Source of the DNA: Pelargonium cotyledonis
Lineage: Eukaryota; Streptophyta; Magnoliopsida; Geraniales; Geraniaceae
Length of the DNA stretch: 64,000 nt
Assembly: GCA_036897625.1 (NCBI GenBank)
Contig: JAYMTA010000013.1
Location: 59,137 to 123,136 of the forward strand
Direction of reading: 5' to 3'
Positions within the stretch are counted from its first letter, which is position 1. Each line of letters begins with the position of its first letter. Positions 26,182 through 39,813 of this stretch are shown one piece after another. Below the pieces are notes generated by a model. The model did no database searches. It was not told where the DNA came from and saw nothing but the letters and a program-made list of their open reading frames with translations. Both the position numbers and the translations under genes were made by a program.

Positions 26182-29100
26182 TGCCACGTTCTACGAAAAA
26201 CCGCAGGCAGGATTAGATAGAAATTGCCCTATAGATCCTAGTATAGTAATAGGAATTTAATTGAACTTTTTTACTTTGGAGTCGTTGCTGGCAGTACAGA
26301 TTCACACAATTCTTTTACGCCTGTTGTATAGCAGTAAGATAGGACTAAATGGTAAAAACAAAGATACGAAGAGTCGCGTTCGTTTAGGAACCCCCAGTAA
26401 AGCATGTTTTGGTTGAATGAATAAGCAAATAGAATTTAAACTAAGTTAGGTAATAATACTTTTAGATTTGCAATCCCGATCTTGACAGGGTTCTTCGCTC
26501 AAAAATAAGACCTTTAATTCTTAGTTAATAAAACTAAAGGATACCGGGAGCCCCCAATATTCTGTGAAAAAACCAATTAGACTTTGTTCGAGCAATTTTT
26601 GCCCGCCTGAGGACTTCTTCTTTAGTCGACAGTCGACCCTTAAACTTTTCAAGGAGGTTGCTTCTGAACTTAAAGGGAATTTAAGATGGAATTTGTACGG
26701 AAAGTGTTAAGGAAATCCATGAAAAAATACAACTAAAAGAAGTCTAAGTTTTAAATGAGAGAGTCCCTAAAATCCCTTCGCGACCTGCTACTTAGATGTA
26801 TACTCCTATTTATTTATAAAATTCTAATTCCTTAACCATTTCGCAAGTAGTAAAATAGCCCTACCCTAAATTAGACCCCTATTCCTTAAATCCGCATTCA
26901 CCTTTTTTTGAGTTCTATACTTATGAGCAAACTCAAAAAAATAGACAAGAAATTTCTTAATTTTATTTTAATAAAGTTCTCCTGCCTTAATCCTTAATGC
27001 TAGATTCAGAACAGGATTCGCCTTTTTTCTACACCTAAAGTAAAAGCCTCTACGAACCGTGTCTGAAAGTAAGGTAGCTAACCTTCGGATTCAATGTAGT
27101 TTGATTACAGCTTAAAATTATTGCAATACTTTTGCTTACTTCTCATTTCAAGGGAGCTAGTAATCAGTTAAGAAGTAGTAACTAGGCAGACCTAACCTGC
27201 AAAAAGCATTCTTCAGGAGGTTTTATCCATGCATGTGTGTGGTACATAATTAGTTTAAATAAAGGATTTATCAGGTACCCTTCTTTGAAGCAGTTATTCA
27301 TTTTAGAGGCTTGGAAGTTTAAATTCAGTTATCCGTAATTGATAAGGGTTGTTGCTAAATGGGTCTTAGCTTTCCTTCTCATTTTTGGTTGGCCCCGTAG
27401 TAATTCTGGATTCTTATACGTTTACACAAAGCAAGCATTTCCTGCAAAGGTAAGAGTGAAGTACTTATCCAGTCCAGGGAAACTCCTTTGGCAAAATAAC
27501 TACGAGAATATAGTAGTAAAAAAGTCACTTTGTTGGACAATATCTATTGAATTTGGACAATCTAATACAAAAAGGATATTCTGGTCGAAAAGAAATCTTT
27601 TAGTTTTTAGAAATAATGAATAGAATTTGAGAAGTTGTCCCGCGCGCGTAAAGGAAAAAATAATATATTGAAGATGTTTCACGGGATTCCCCTCTATTTT
27701 GGACTAAGTACTCCGTTAATGGAATAAAACTAAAGCTATAGTTAGGGGTCTCTCAGAACTTCTAGAATTCAAAAAGCGAAGTTAGATATAGAAAAATTCA
27801 TTAAAAAAGGCTAAGGGCTGTCCTTTTAACACCTTACACAAGCCCGGAAGTCAGTTCCTACTATCCTGGCTTTTGGCCGGACTACTATCTTTCTTTTACT
27901 ATCTGTGCATTAATGAATGAGAAATCCCTGTCCTTTTTAATATTAGATGCACTTTGAGGTAATGCGGTTATATATATATACCAATAACTTCAGCTTTTTC
28001 TTGTGAGGAGGGTTTCCTTGAAAGAATCAAATCGCTTATATAGAAATTATTATGTCTCCGGTTAAGAATAGGTTGTTTTTACTACACGCTGTTGAAGGTC
28101 TTTAAAACTCTATTGAACAAAGAGCTAAAACGCTTAGTAGTTTACAGAGATATCATCAAAATTTATGAAAAGACATGTCATATTGTAGTTTTTATTTAGC
28201 TGATTCACAGAGTTTCCTCTTAATAATATATGGATTTCATTAAGGTCTTAACCTATTCCGGATTCAAGAATCTTGGTATATATAACTTGTCCTAAGTAGG
28301 TTCTTTCGGGATATCTTTGCAAAAGCACTTAAAAAACGAAAAATATTTGTTTACTTTTATTTGCAAGGGGGCTCCAATCCTATCTTTAGTCTTGAAGTAT
28401 CGGCATTTCCTCTTATATCTCCCGAAATCTGGGTACAATATTGCACCTTATGGAACTGATTAAAAAAACCAACTTATATGTATCTAAGAAACCTAAAGCG
28501 CAGTTATTTACGTTTATAAAGGATACGATACGGGGCTCCTTGTTCTACCAAAAAACTAGATAGAATATGCGCAGTTTTAGCCTCAGGAGCAGCTATTAGG
28601 TTCAGGACTTTTTATCTCGGGAGATTCTTCTTAGATTTATTCTACTCCCAATTCTTGGAAGCTGCAATTTGACTATACTTTTATATTTATACATTTTTTA
28701 GACCTGACTCCTTTTACCAATGACCAGACAATAAATGCCAGTAGGAGGGCCATTTTCCCCATAACTTAAGTTTTAAATTCAAGAATGAAAAGCCCAGTAA
28801 GCTAGACAGGCAAAGGGACTCCCGTATGTTTTATACCCTATTCTTTAATTACTCAATTCCATTGCCGAAAACTTCTACCTAAATTACCACTTAACATTTA
28901 ACTTGCCTTTAGTACCCAGGCTTAAAGACCAAAGATGTTCGATATGGCAAAAAGACACTTCTAGTTTTACTCTGATTAGGACTCCTTCGGTGGATTACTT
29001 GATTAGATAGAGCCCCTTCTCCTCTCAGTGTATTGTAGTATAAATGCGAAAATAAATATAAGCTCTGAAACTATAGCCCTGTAGATTTTAATACAGGACT

Positions 29101-30274
29101 CTGGCATACTTCTGAAGTTAACCTAAGTTTACCCCTTTTATAAACCTTAAAGTAAGGAAGCTTCCCGAAAAATACCAACGTCAACTCCTAATTAACGGTC
29201 AGTATATCCTTGATTTGTAAATCCTGCTTATATCTCTACTAAAGGGTATTCTACTAAAATTAATGAGGTCAATTCTTCATAAAAGCTCACCAAGGGAATA
29301 CCGGAATATAGTAAAGTCTTAATTTAGAAGTTCTCCAGTGTATATTAAACGTATAACTTTCATGCAGGAATTTTTTATTAAGTTGGGGTAGAGTAGATCT
29401 TTAGTCTAGGAGGTTCTTGTTAAAAAGGATAACTTAAAATAGTAACGGGCGTTGAAGTCAACTTTGTAATTTGTGGAGAATAACAAGCATGCAAAAAGGT
29501 GTCTGTAACGGTCAACAGCTAAGACGGACGAGACAACATGATTATATCCGACTCGTTTATGCGACTAGAACCCCTGTTTTTAATCTGGTTGCAGTCCGAG
29601 TCGTACCGAACTCCTCAAGTATTCGCGTTTAGATCTCAGTTAATATAGAAGGCTTCTTCACCATCAAAAGCTGGAGTGTTGGATCATCCCTACCTACTAG
29701 GCCTACAGAGGGACCTCCGCTATATTCGATTCTACAAAAGCTGTAAACCATACTAGCTAAAGAGCTAACCTTTCTGAAGACAATAAGTCTTTTTTATTTA
29801 GTATGATTTTCTAGGAGATTTTAACATTAAAGTTGTAATATTTTACGAGTTAGTCACTCTTATTCAGAATTAAACAAAGTAAAAGGCTAAATACAACAAT
29901 TGGAAGTTTTAGCTGACAAAACTTCTTTACTTCAAACGGGTTCGAAACCTATAGCTAATTTATACCATAAGTGTCCGCGAACTCTCACTCTGCATGCAAA
30001 GAGAGAGCGTAAGATCAAGTAGTAATTAAGCTAGCAAACAAAGTCCAGGTTCATGCTTTAATATTATTTGCTCTAAAGCTAAAGTAGGAACACTTATATA
30101 TAGACAACTTTACTTGCGTATAAATTTCTCTTATCTGGCTAGAAATGGTGCTTCATTTAATAAAACCTCCTAGATACTGAACTTTCCAACAAAAACTGTA
30201 AAGACTTCAAGAAACAAGGCGCGAAGCCCTAAATCTCTGTCCTGATATCTATATGCAATCCCAGAGAATAAAAG
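26182..30274. other. Non-coding AT-rich region
   Basis: Apart from the low-confidence frame at 27339-27623, nothing is recognisable. A (TA)n run lies near 27970-27980. Palindromic GG-CC motifs recur, for example near 28804 and 28978. Confidence 0.5.
27339..27623 (+). CDS. Small unassigned ORF, 94 codons
   Basis: The longest + strand frame in the left half apart from rRNA shadows. It would start at TTG. It has one hydrophobic segment at residues 6-18 and a basic remainder. SSPG at about residues 44-47, followed by spaced hydrophobics, weakly resembles the SKPG region of ribosomal protein S8, with roughly eight identities over 40 positions, which is not significant by eye. No convincing start signal or neighbouring gene. 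It may be a chance frame. Confidence 0.1.
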   Translation: MIRVVAKWVLAFLLIFGWPRSNSGFLYVYTKQAFPAKVRVKYLSSPGKLLWQNNYENIVVKKSLCWTISIEFGQSNTKRIFWSKRNLLVFRNNE

Positions 30275-30348
30275 GGATAGGGCTCGACTCGAACCAGCGT
30301 ATGCTTTATAACTTGAGGGCTGCTTTAACCGGTAGCCCACAAGCGAGC
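30275..30348 (-). pseudogene. tRNA-like segment with intact D- and T-arm sequences
   Basis: On the - strand a D-arm-like hairpin (GGGCT, then CCGGTTAAAGC, then AGCCC) is followed after the usual 33 nt by GGTTCGAGTC. The T-stem pairs at four of five positions, the exception being G-G at 52:62. The stretch corresponding to the anticodon stem, GCCCT against TAAAG, does not pair, and no acceptor 5' strand matches. This looks like a tRNA relic, or a tRNA whose anticodon arm has been rebuilt; the amino acid cannot be assigned. Confidence 0.27.
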
Positions 30349-31399
30349 AAAAGGATACAAAACCTCGAAATATACAAGACAAATATATCTACCACGAGTC
30401 CCTACTTCATTAGATTTCTGGACACTTTGACACTAAAGGAACTAAACAAGGAATTCTTGCTCTGAACAAACTATGGATTCTGTCTGCTGTGTCAAGTTTA
30501 AGTGTGAACTTATTTGTAGTGGTAAGGCTTTTGTGGGTATCCCATTTTTCCAAGTCCGGAGTCCCTTTTATTAAAGTGAGTTTAGCTTTTATCCTATATA
30601 GTAAAGTCATTCAAAAAGAGAGAGAATTCTTTTTAATGTTCCTAACTACCCACCGATTTTTAAGGAGCTCCAAAAAGAAAATTAGTTGATACCCAGTATA
30701 AGTTACATTCTACTTTCCCAAAGACAACCTTATCTTATGTTTTTGTCAAATAAGGGAGCTTTTTACTAGACTCATTTTAGTACAAGATTTCTCCTTTTTA
30801 TATCGGCTGTACAATTCTAGAGTTAGATTTTTTCTATCCTATTTAAAGATTATAATGAGTTTTTTAAATACTTCGAATCCAAAAGCCAAAAAATATTAAA
30901 AACCAAGGCAATTCCAAATGTAAGAAGCTGTCTCCAGTATTTCCTAAAAGAGAAAAATGCTACTAAGATAGCCCCATACCTCGCCCTATTAAAATAAAAG
31001 TCTCACAGAAGTCTTCAATTATTTGAGAACTGGGTAGAAACTGCGTTTTAACTAGGATATATCTCACTTTTGTACTCTTTACCGCTAGGTTTAATTGTTT
31101 CAACGTGCCATGCAAACTGAGAATAGATCAGTTCTCTCTTAATCGGTTTCTGACCAACCAAAAAGAGCAATGTTTAACTAAGTCGTCCTGCGCTTATTAT
31201 ATATAGTACTCCAGCTTCAGGAAAAAGATATTATTATATGTTGGTGAGTTAAATAGAATGCGGTCTCCCATATCTTTTTCTAAAGTATTTTGGGCTAAAC
31301 GTGCAAAATTATATAGAATCAAAGACTTAATCGTAGCTTGTTCCACTGTTTGCTAAAGGAGACTCCCCTAAAAGAACTTTACCGGCTTACAGAACTCTA
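30349..31399. other. Non-coding AT-rich region
   Basis: Several frames of 66-70 codons overlap on opposite strands between 30.17 and 30.69 kb. They shadow each other and none has a motif. No gene supported. Confidence 0.5.
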
Positions 31400-33253
31400 A
31401 AAAATAAGTATCTTTGAAATTCTTTCTCTTGTAAAACTATTTCAAGTTCTATATCTCCTTTTTTGTATACCTAATCCAGTTTCTTATTAATAGCTTTCTC
31501 CAGAGCTAGCCTTGAAAGCTCTAACCTTATTCAGAAGAGATAGAACCTTCTTTTGAGTCTTATGAACCCCGGAATTCCCTCCCTGTAGCTAGTGGACCCA
31601 TGTAGCCTGTTATAGTATCTAGTATAATATCTAATAGTCTTTCTATATAGTTATTCTACGAGTATTCTATAAGTTAATAAGTTTTTTGTAATAAATAGTT
31701 ATAGACTGTATTACTTGTTAAGCGATTTTCCTTATTCTTTGTTCTTATCATTAAAAGAGGATTGAAACCTTATGGAGTCTTGTGAGGGTTATTGTTCCCG
31801 ACTGTATCGTAGCAAAGAAGGGTAAGGGGTAGGATAGTGTTAGTATAGACCACCTTACGCTCTGACAGCCATCCACTTACTTTAGCTAGACTTGTTTGTA
31901 ATCTCTATCTTGGTAGCTTTTTAGGGTTTCCTCTACATATTTTCTTAGTTAGGCAGTCTTCAGTATGCTGCCTCTAAGCTAGTACACGGGGGTGGAGTAT
32001 CTCATTGTGTAATTGCTCAGGTTAGAGTCTTTTTGTATTTGTATCCCTACCTTCTTTAGAAGATTACTTAAGTAAATTAGCTCTTGTATCTACGTGTCTT
32101 GCAAAGGATTTCAATGAAATTAGGTTAGTAGGATATTACTTAATAGGTCTCCGTACATAACTGTATTTTCTCGGGGGCACCCTGTGTAGTAGGACCTTAC
32201 ACAAGCGTTTAACTACAACACTAATTCCTGATAATCGGGATGGCCCTAATTAGTTCTACCCACCCAGAAGTAAATTCACAAAATCTTAAATTAAATTAAA
32301 TTATTAGCCTCTGAATTGCAGTGTATATTTATATAACAGAGAGATGTTATCCTTCTTTAATTGCTTACTAAACAATATATGTCACAATACAAAAGTTTAT
32401 ATATCCGGAGGAATACCCAAGGAATATATTAAAGAATAATAAGCCTAAACCCTTGCTATCTGGTACTAAAAATTTATAGAACACTCATTACATTTTCCAA
32501 ATAAAATAATAAAACCTTGTTCTGAAACTGTCTTAAATAAACCCTGAAATTCCTTTAACCAAATACGGGTACCATGAAAACAGAGCCTGCCCATCTTTTC
32601 TTAAAACAGCTGCTACAGATACTGGAACTGACTTGAAAGTACTCACAAATAAAAGAAGTAACTCTTTATAATTCTTTATAATAGGGAATATTCCTCGTTA
32701 AGTAGCTAGTTAAAATTTGTATAGATAGTATAGCTGTAACAGTTAAAAGGCACTCTTTAATTTAATCAGTAAAAGACTTTTTAACCAGAAAATCCTAAAG
32801 GACATATGATAGCAAAAAAAAGTCCCCGAAACCCTGTGCAGCCTTAGAGATAGACTTCCTCTTTTGTCTTACTTCTTTCAGGAGCTTAACCCGCAGCTTG
32901 AACCATAGCCACTACAAAATACAGGCATTACAAATTGGCAGAATTTCCCTAAAATACTATCTTAAAACTCTAATAAAACTCTATAGTAACTCTCAAAGGA
33001 ACTCTAAAAGCTACAATTCCTACACATTTATAGAAGGGTATTAAATTATAGGACTATTCAAGCAAGAACCTGAAAGAGCTTAATACTTACAGTTACGTTA
33101 GTAGTTGATTTCTCTTCCCTTTAGAATAGAACAAGAGCTCCATCCATATAGAGTCCTAAGCCTGCTACTTTGCAAAGAAACTCTTTAAGTAAACTTCCTC
33201 GCTGCTACTGTATTAGATTAGTACCCAAGAAAGTCACTCTTCTATTATATATT

Positions 33254-33330
33254 AAGGATAATCCCTCATGTGCTATGGAGCTTATCGAAAAGGAGGTAAG
33301 AGCTTTACAAGATTCTAGATATGTCCCTTA
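33254..33330 (+). repeat. Dispersed element, copy A
   Basis: Copy of the 31-44 kb element: AAGGATAAT, CCTCATGTGCTATG, TTATCG, GGAGGTAAGAGC and TTACAAGATTC. It shares CCTC...GAGG as a potential stem. The second half (TTACCGAC block) is absent or too diverged to see. Confidence 0.5.
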
Positions 33331-34782
33331 CACTATAAGAACTATAACAAAAAAACTGCAATAACAGACTCAAGACTTCACCAGAAATTAAGGCTCTTTA
33401 GCTTCAATATTCTTTGGCAAGCCGCTAAAACCCTTTCCTAGTAAAGACTTTCAAGGAATAAAGATTCTATGAATTCTTACTTTTATTGCCAGTTAACAGA
33501 CCTTGTAAGGAAGATCTCTAATTTCACTCAGAAACTACGGTATTTCCTATATTTATTAAACGTCTTTGAGCCGCTTTAGAATTCCTTTTTTATTCAGTAA
33601 AAGCAAAACCCGGGCATGTGACTAATGTGACTGACAGTTTCAATTTCTTGTATTCCCTATAGAAATTGAACTCTCTAGACTAGAAAAAACCACGAAAAAT
33701 GCCAATGGATCCTCTACTTTCAAAGTCAAATTTCTACCTAAAATTTAGGACTAAACAACACCTTACAGTTGGAATTTATCTGTATTTCCATAGAACTAAG
33801 AACTCCAAATCTTGCCTAATATAATATAAATAATAAGAGATTTACTAAACTATCTCTTAGAAATACTAGGAATCTCAGGGAACTATGAAATAAAGGATAC
33901 CAAAGACAGTGCAGCTAATTCGTTCCTAAGGTTAGAGAGCTTTTGGAAAGTAAAGTACACGGTTGAATAAATACTGATTTGAAAGGGAAGGTCTCACTGT
34001 AGAGTTCTATCTTTAGATGATGGTATAGCTCTGGTCTTCGGATTACATTTGCAGTTTTTTCTATCAGCGAAAATGGATATGACAGGTATTGCACTTACGA
34101 ACTCTCTTAAATTGTGGACATCCCTGACTCTTAAAAGGACCTTGAGCTTAAAATATCTTGACTATCTAGAAAACCTGACGGACTTTAATAATTGCATGAC
34201 TAGCTTTATACTTTTTTTTAACCCATTCTTACTTATACCTTTTAGTTTTAGAAAAGAAAACACTTTAGACTTCAGTACTTGTAGCTCACTCATAATGTCT
34301 TAAACTTGTGATCATCTACAAATAGTAGAACCCTCTTGAACTAGACTTATCAAAGCCCTATTAAAGAAAGGGGAGCTTTACGGCCTGGAGTATTCCCTAT
34401 CCTTATTGTACTAAATCCTAAAAGCAGAAAAGAAAAAAATAAGTACATATAGAAAGAAAAATACCCGAATTCCCTTATAAAGTGTCCTTAACCAGCCTTA
34501 GAGACTTCTCTTTCTATCCTGCAAATGCTCTTGAGTAAAAATACTATACACTCCCGAAATTTAGTAAGCTACCTATTGTACTAGAGCTAGATCTTAATTA
34601 TTACCTAAAGTGCCCTTATTAGTTTGCTTTATGAGCCTTAGACTTATTCTTCTTATGACTTGCACTCTTAGGAATCTTTGCGGCTATAACTGGAATTTAA
34701 TCGGATTCCTTATCTTGTAGGAGATACAGGTACTCATTTGTAGCTTTGTTAGTCTCTTCTTATTATGAGCTAGACTTAAAGT

Positions 34783-34840
34783 GCATTCCTCATTGCCCTA
34801 TGCTTTTTTTGTTGGGGAGGAGTATTCCTTAGATAGATTG
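34783..34840 (+). repeat. Dispersed element, copy B (partial)
   Basis: Carries ATTCCTCATTGCCCTATGC and a purine-rich GGGGAGGAGTATTCCTTAG. It lacks the downstream TTACCGAC...GGAGGTTA block. It sits directly after a GAGCTAGACTT phrase. Confidence 0.4.
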
Positions 34841-35243
34841 GGAGTATAATAAGAGCTAACTTACATACTAGAAAACCTTTACCGGTTAAAGACTTACTTG
34901 CATATAAATTACTTACGATAGAGAAACTAACTACAGGTACCAGGAAAAAGGGCTCTAAAAGACAAATTACTTCTTTGCTTCCTAAAAGCTTATCTATCTA
35001 TCTATATTTACCGGAAACAAATTCTTACCAAAGCTCTGTCCTTGCTTATAAATTTACATACAATAAAGAGAAAAGGGAATCCTATAAAATAAAACCTTTC
35101 TAATTGAAAAAAAACCTGGTTTCTTACTACAAAGGACCTGCTATTAGCCAGCCTTCCCAGCTTTCTTTGACTTTGACTTGAGAGTTTCTTTAGAGTTATA
35201 CCTTCTTAGTAGAGGAGCTGATTAAGAGACTTATAGCAGAACT

Positions 35244-35269
35244 GATAACTGCCTTTATAATTGTTGCCT
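35244..35269 (+). repeat. 26-bp exact repeat, copy 1
   Basis: Identical over 26 bp to 42056-42081, including the core CTTTATAATTGTTGCC; flanks are only loosely similar. Preceded in both places by GCAGA. Confidence 0.75.
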
Positions 35270-36079
35270 GTAACCTGAGACCAAATCTACACCGAAATCG
35301 GAAACTGACTTGATAGCATAGCATGCCTAACCACAATAGCTGAAGCTGAACCAATACCCTGTTTTATTGCACTATTACACAGACTTGGACTTACTCAACT
35401 TTCTATTTTCCTTAAATTCTTCAGGGACTTGCTGCTACACTTTTATGAGCTATACCGGGACTTAGAGGAGATTAATTAGGAGAGAAACTTACACCTATAA
35501 CTCAACTTCCTTTATGACACTTGCTTCGTTTCTTAATTCATGACTTGTAATACTGTTTCTTGCTAGACCTCCCTTTGAGCTAGACTTTCTTTACTTAGGA
35601 GCTAAATAAGGGGCTTAGAGAAGGAGTACTCATAGGAATTAGAAAAGAGATACCTGCAAAAGAACAAGATTAAGAATAAAGGAAGAGAAATACCCGGTAA
35701 CATCAATAAATAAAGACGACTCTCGCTTGAGCTTAAGCCTTCCCCAGCAAAAAACCCCGAAGTTTATAGAAATTCTTCCTTTTATTTATTACCAGTTTAT
35801 CTGCCTTTAGTGGATACATTTAACCAAGATATGTTGGATTTCCCTTTCATTATAGACCTTACAAAGTTTTAGAATTCCTTCTATTTGTATATTTATTTGT
35901 ACTTGACTCTATCCGCTAAAGCGAAGCAGGATATCAAGATAAAGAAAACAGCTTCCCTTTCTAGATAGAAAGCTCTGGAATTCTTACTAACATCTATCTA
36001 GGGAATTTTGGAGTCTACCTAGCTAGAACTATCTGTTGGATTTCCTAGAGATACTAAACTGGAAACTTTTTTGAGGTTA

Positions 36080-36210
36080 AGGACAATTCCTCATTGGGCT
36101 ATGCTTTTAGCGTTAGGGAGTATACCTACCTTAGAAAATTAAGAGTACATCCTTTTTTTTACCGACACGAACCTAGTGAGGGAGGTTAAGGCTATAGAGT
36201 ACATTGATAG
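36080..36210 (+). repeat. Dispersed element, copy C (full length)
   Basis: ATTCCTCATTGGGCTATGC, then AGGGAGTATACC, CCTTAGAAAATTAAGAGTA, TTACCGACACG, AGTGAGGGAGGTTAAGGC. Both halves are present, making it one of the best copies for building a consensus. Confidence 0.55.
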
Positions 36211-36395
36211 TGAACCTTACCACATTATGACTCAGAAAACATACTTTCAGGAAAATATACCTAATACTCTTTAGTTCTAATTAGTTCTAAAACAGAATCC
36301 TAAAATCTGGACATATAACATATAATAAAGGAAGCAAATCCCCCTCAAAACCTTACTGGCTTACGAACACAAATAGAAACATAGGCGAACACTAA

Positions 36396-36480
36396 GGGCA
36401 ACTATTATATAGATTTCTTGTAATCCCTTAAATACAGCTTTAATACGGATACCCGGAAAACAGAGACTGCCTGTTAATTA
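36396..36480 (+). repeat. Diverged duplicate of 42440-42493
   Basis: Shares ACTATTATA, AGATTTCTT and TTAATACxGATACC in order with the stretch at 42440-42493. A third, weaker relative near 32565-32595 shares TAC..GTACC, GAAAACAGAG and CTGCC with its right end. Confidence 0.5.
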
Positions 36481-36541
36481 AAACTTCCCTTTGTTAAAAT
36501 TACAGAGTACTAAACAGGAACAGGAAAGTCCCTCTTTATTT

Positions 36542-36622
36542 AAGGATAATGACTCTTGTCTTTTGGAGCTTATCGTTCAAACAAAGAGGTGATAACCTTA
36601 GATACTACAGAAAGACATCTCT
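36542..36622 (+). repeat. Dispersed element, copy D
   Basis: AAGGATAATGACTCTTG, GGAGCTTATCG, AAAGAGGTGATAACCTTAG and AGACATCTC match the left half of the family, with substitutions in the CCTC block. The right half is not recognisable. Confidence 0.45.
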
Positions 36623-37231
36623 TTTGATTCTTTTCTGAATCTTAATAATTTAATTCTATTATGCGATACCCTCACTTACGGAGAGTACTCTTGGTTCTAT
36701 CTTGTAGCTCTAAGACGTTTAAGATTCTTATGGAAGTGCTGCTGACTTTGTTTTAGTTGCATACCTTGTTCGACCCTTTGAGCCCGAGCCATAACCAAGA
36801 TAGCCATAACCTCAGAGATGATACCCACTAGAAGAAGAGAGGTCATGACCAAGTGAAGCTAGGAGAGATGGTGTTACTTAATGTAAGATAGTCTATTCTT
36901 TGCTATAGACACTTTATTTAAGAGCTAGACTTACTGGAAATTCTTTAACCTATAACAGCTTTCTTAGACACCTTTAACCAGAGTAAACCTTAATAAATTA
37001 AAGACAAAACTGGGATTTACAATGAAAATTTTTCTTGACTTACTATCAGGAATATTGGAAAACCCTGAAACATAACACACAAGCTTCCTAACAACCTGTT
37101 TACTTGGAATCCTAAAGCATGACATAAAGTACCTCCCCTACTATTACTTGATTGTTAAACCTTTTGTTCAGAAGTTTGATATTAATACCTAATCCCTACT
37201 AAAGAAAAATTCTTAGGATTCATAATAAGGG

Positions 37232-37330
37232 AATCTTCCTCTTGTTTTATGCTTTTATCAAAGAGGATATAGCCTTGTACAGTAGAGAAGGCATCCATTT
37301 TACCGACCCAGAACGAAGTGAGGGAGGTTA
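37232..37330 (+). repeat. Dispersed element, copy E (full length)
   Basis: CTTCCTCTTGTTTTATGC, TTTATCAAAGAGGATATAGCC, GAAGGCATCC, TTTTACCGACCC, then AACGAAGTGAGGGAGGTTA. The GAACGAAGTGAG segment resembles the loop region of small organellar hairpins. Confidence 0.55.
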
Positions 37331-39797
37331 ATTAGTAGTAGTAGTATTCTAGATAGAACATACTTTCACTAGGAGCAAGATCAAGATCAAGAAAAACAGA
37401 CTTTCTTTAATTCAGAAACTTATTTGTTTGCTAAAAAACTCTCTTAAACAAACCTGTAAAACTCAGTCTCTAAATACATAGGAAAGTGCCCAATGGACTT
37501 GACTTCATAACTTGTTCTGTGTGACTTTGCCCTGGAGCCCCTAGAGAAAGACCCCTACTTACAGGAGAGAGAGACTTACAGAAGAAAACAAAGAGATAGT
37601 TCTATTACCTAAAAGCCGTACTTAATTGGAGCTTTTCTAGTTAGTATTCTTAGTATCCTTTTTATCTAGTAATCCACTGTAAGGAGAATCCCCTGCTTTT
37701 ATATCATATAGTCATATAGGAGGATAAGAACTTAGGAGAGTTAGGAAACTGGAACTTTTAGAAGCACTAAATTGATCTTGACTGCGAAACTCCACTACTC
37801 AAGGTGGTATATAGGAGTTCTACTAATTACACTGTAACACCAAACAACCGGAAAACTGGACTTTGACTTGTGAGTTAGAATTTAAAGCGCTATCAAAGAC
37901 CTCTGTTTTAGATAGAACTATATCCTGTAGGACCTTATTAAATAAACAGAATTGGCAGTTGGCAGAGAGACACCTAAAAGAGAAAGTGAAGAAAGACCTG
38001 TCTTATGTAGCCTGTAGCTTTTTTTTTTTAGACTTCATAACCAGCAACAGCCAAAAAAGCTAAAACTTCATTTAAATTTAGACTCCAAAATTCTTTTTAC
38101 TACCTGAAACCGGAAACCTAGGAACACAAATAAAACTCTCTTAACTTTAACTGGAAAACTGGCTTTCATCTTATTCTTATCCAGCTTTAGAACTAGAACT
38201 CTCTTATGGCCTATTTCGTACGAGCTAGACCTGAAATCTGTATCCCAATAGCCTTCTTAGCACTTTGTCTTATTAGTTTGTAGCCTTGTTAGTTAGCACT
38301 CCTCTTCTTGTTATGAGGTTATGAGCTAGACTCTTCGTAAAGTAGATAACCCGGATGCCCTGGGGTTCCCTTTGACTTTATTGTATTCCTGTCTTATGGG
38401 TCTTACTGCCTGGGAAGGAAACTTTGTACCGACCTTCTTGTACCTACTCTATTACTTAGAAAAGGATGGTGTTTAGGAATAAAACAGAAGAATAACTTCC
38501 TGTGTGAGATAAAAAACTACCTACCGAGAGCTTAGACTCTTTATTGAGTATAGTACTAATACGTTCAGTGATTTTAGACACTAAGAACACTACCTGGAAG
38601 GAAAAAGGGTGAGAATGACTCCTTTTTCAATTTACTTACTAATTTCTGATTTGCTAACTTGATAAGAATAGACACAAAATAAGAATAACCAAAACTACGT
38701 CCACAAAGTGCCAATACCTGGCAGATATAGAATAGAAAGAGAAGAAAGAAGCTAAGAAGAGAGAGGTCGCTTTTGTTCATTGAGAGGGAGGTTATAGAAA
38801 CTAAGTAAGGAACCTGGATGCTAGAATTAAATAGACTAACTAAGCTACTTACGAGAAACTACTTTTACTAAATAAAAGGTAATTAGAGGAGATTGAGAGT
38901 CAAAGTCTGATCCATTTGCCTTTATCCACGCAAGAAGTAGCCAATTCCTTGTAGAGACCATAGATAAAGTCTTAGAAGATAGATTGAAACTTATTTTGAG
39001 AGAATTCATCCTTTTGTTTTGTATATGTTTTAGAGACAGATTTCTCATTCTAGGATAGCCCACTAGGGTATGAGATGACTCTATATTATATAGTAGAAAA
39101 GAAAGTAAATAAACGTAAATTCTTTATTCTATATAGTAAAAAAGCTTGTCACTAAAGCGGTAACAAAAATGTACTACTAATCTAATCTCTCTAAGCAAGC
39201 TTACATCCCTAACGATAAACTAACGATAAAGCATAGCACAAGAGGGACTTAACACAATATCTATAATCCAATACACTAAGTAGTATCTATTTATTATCTT
39301 AAGTATCTCAACAAGATAGGGGCAATACAAGACTATAGCTACAGGCTACAAGAACCGTAAGAGTCTACTACAGGTAATATCCCGTACCCATACAAGAAGA
39401 CTCCTAAGACAGGGATTTTAATTTAATTATAATAGCAGGTATCAAGAGTAAGAAAGTTATGAAAGGGAGGACTCATTTTCTAGGAGAGTTCCTATTTCTT
39501 TAGTCTATTTTTGGGTTTCATTTTACAGTAAATAAGGGCTTTGGCATTTTTGGTCTAGAAAATTCTTTTTTACTGCGAGTAGAGACTTTTATCTCAAATC
39601 AAAGATAACGTTAAAAAATAATAAAAAAAATAAAGGGATATTAAACTAGAATTCCTTTATTATTATAAAATCGTTACTGCCTATAATTGACTTAAAAAAT
39701 AAGGGCTCTCATCCTTAGGAAGAGAAAGAACACCGTATGCTTTAATAAGTATTTCCAGAGTTCGAAGGAGTAGTTAGTCCTAAGATTATCTAACTCC

Positions 39798-39813
39798 AAA
39801 GGGATTCCCTGTT
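39798..39813. repeat. Short palindromic repeat (example 1)
   Basis: AAAGGGATTCCCTGTT, identical to 58920-58935. The core AGGGATTCCCT is a near-perfect inverted repeat. One of dozens of AAGG-N-CCTT-type motifs dispersed over the window. Confidence 0.6.

Noticed and set aside
30170-30689. Four overlapping frames of 66-70 codons on both strands
   Set aside because: They shadow one another across a tRNA-like segment, and none has a family motif or start signal.
33920-33940. TTCCTAAGGTTAG resembling the LSU rRNA GGTCCTAAGGTAGC core
   Set aside because: Isolated; neighbouring LSU motifs are absent, and the real LSU is at 22.4-24.35 kb.
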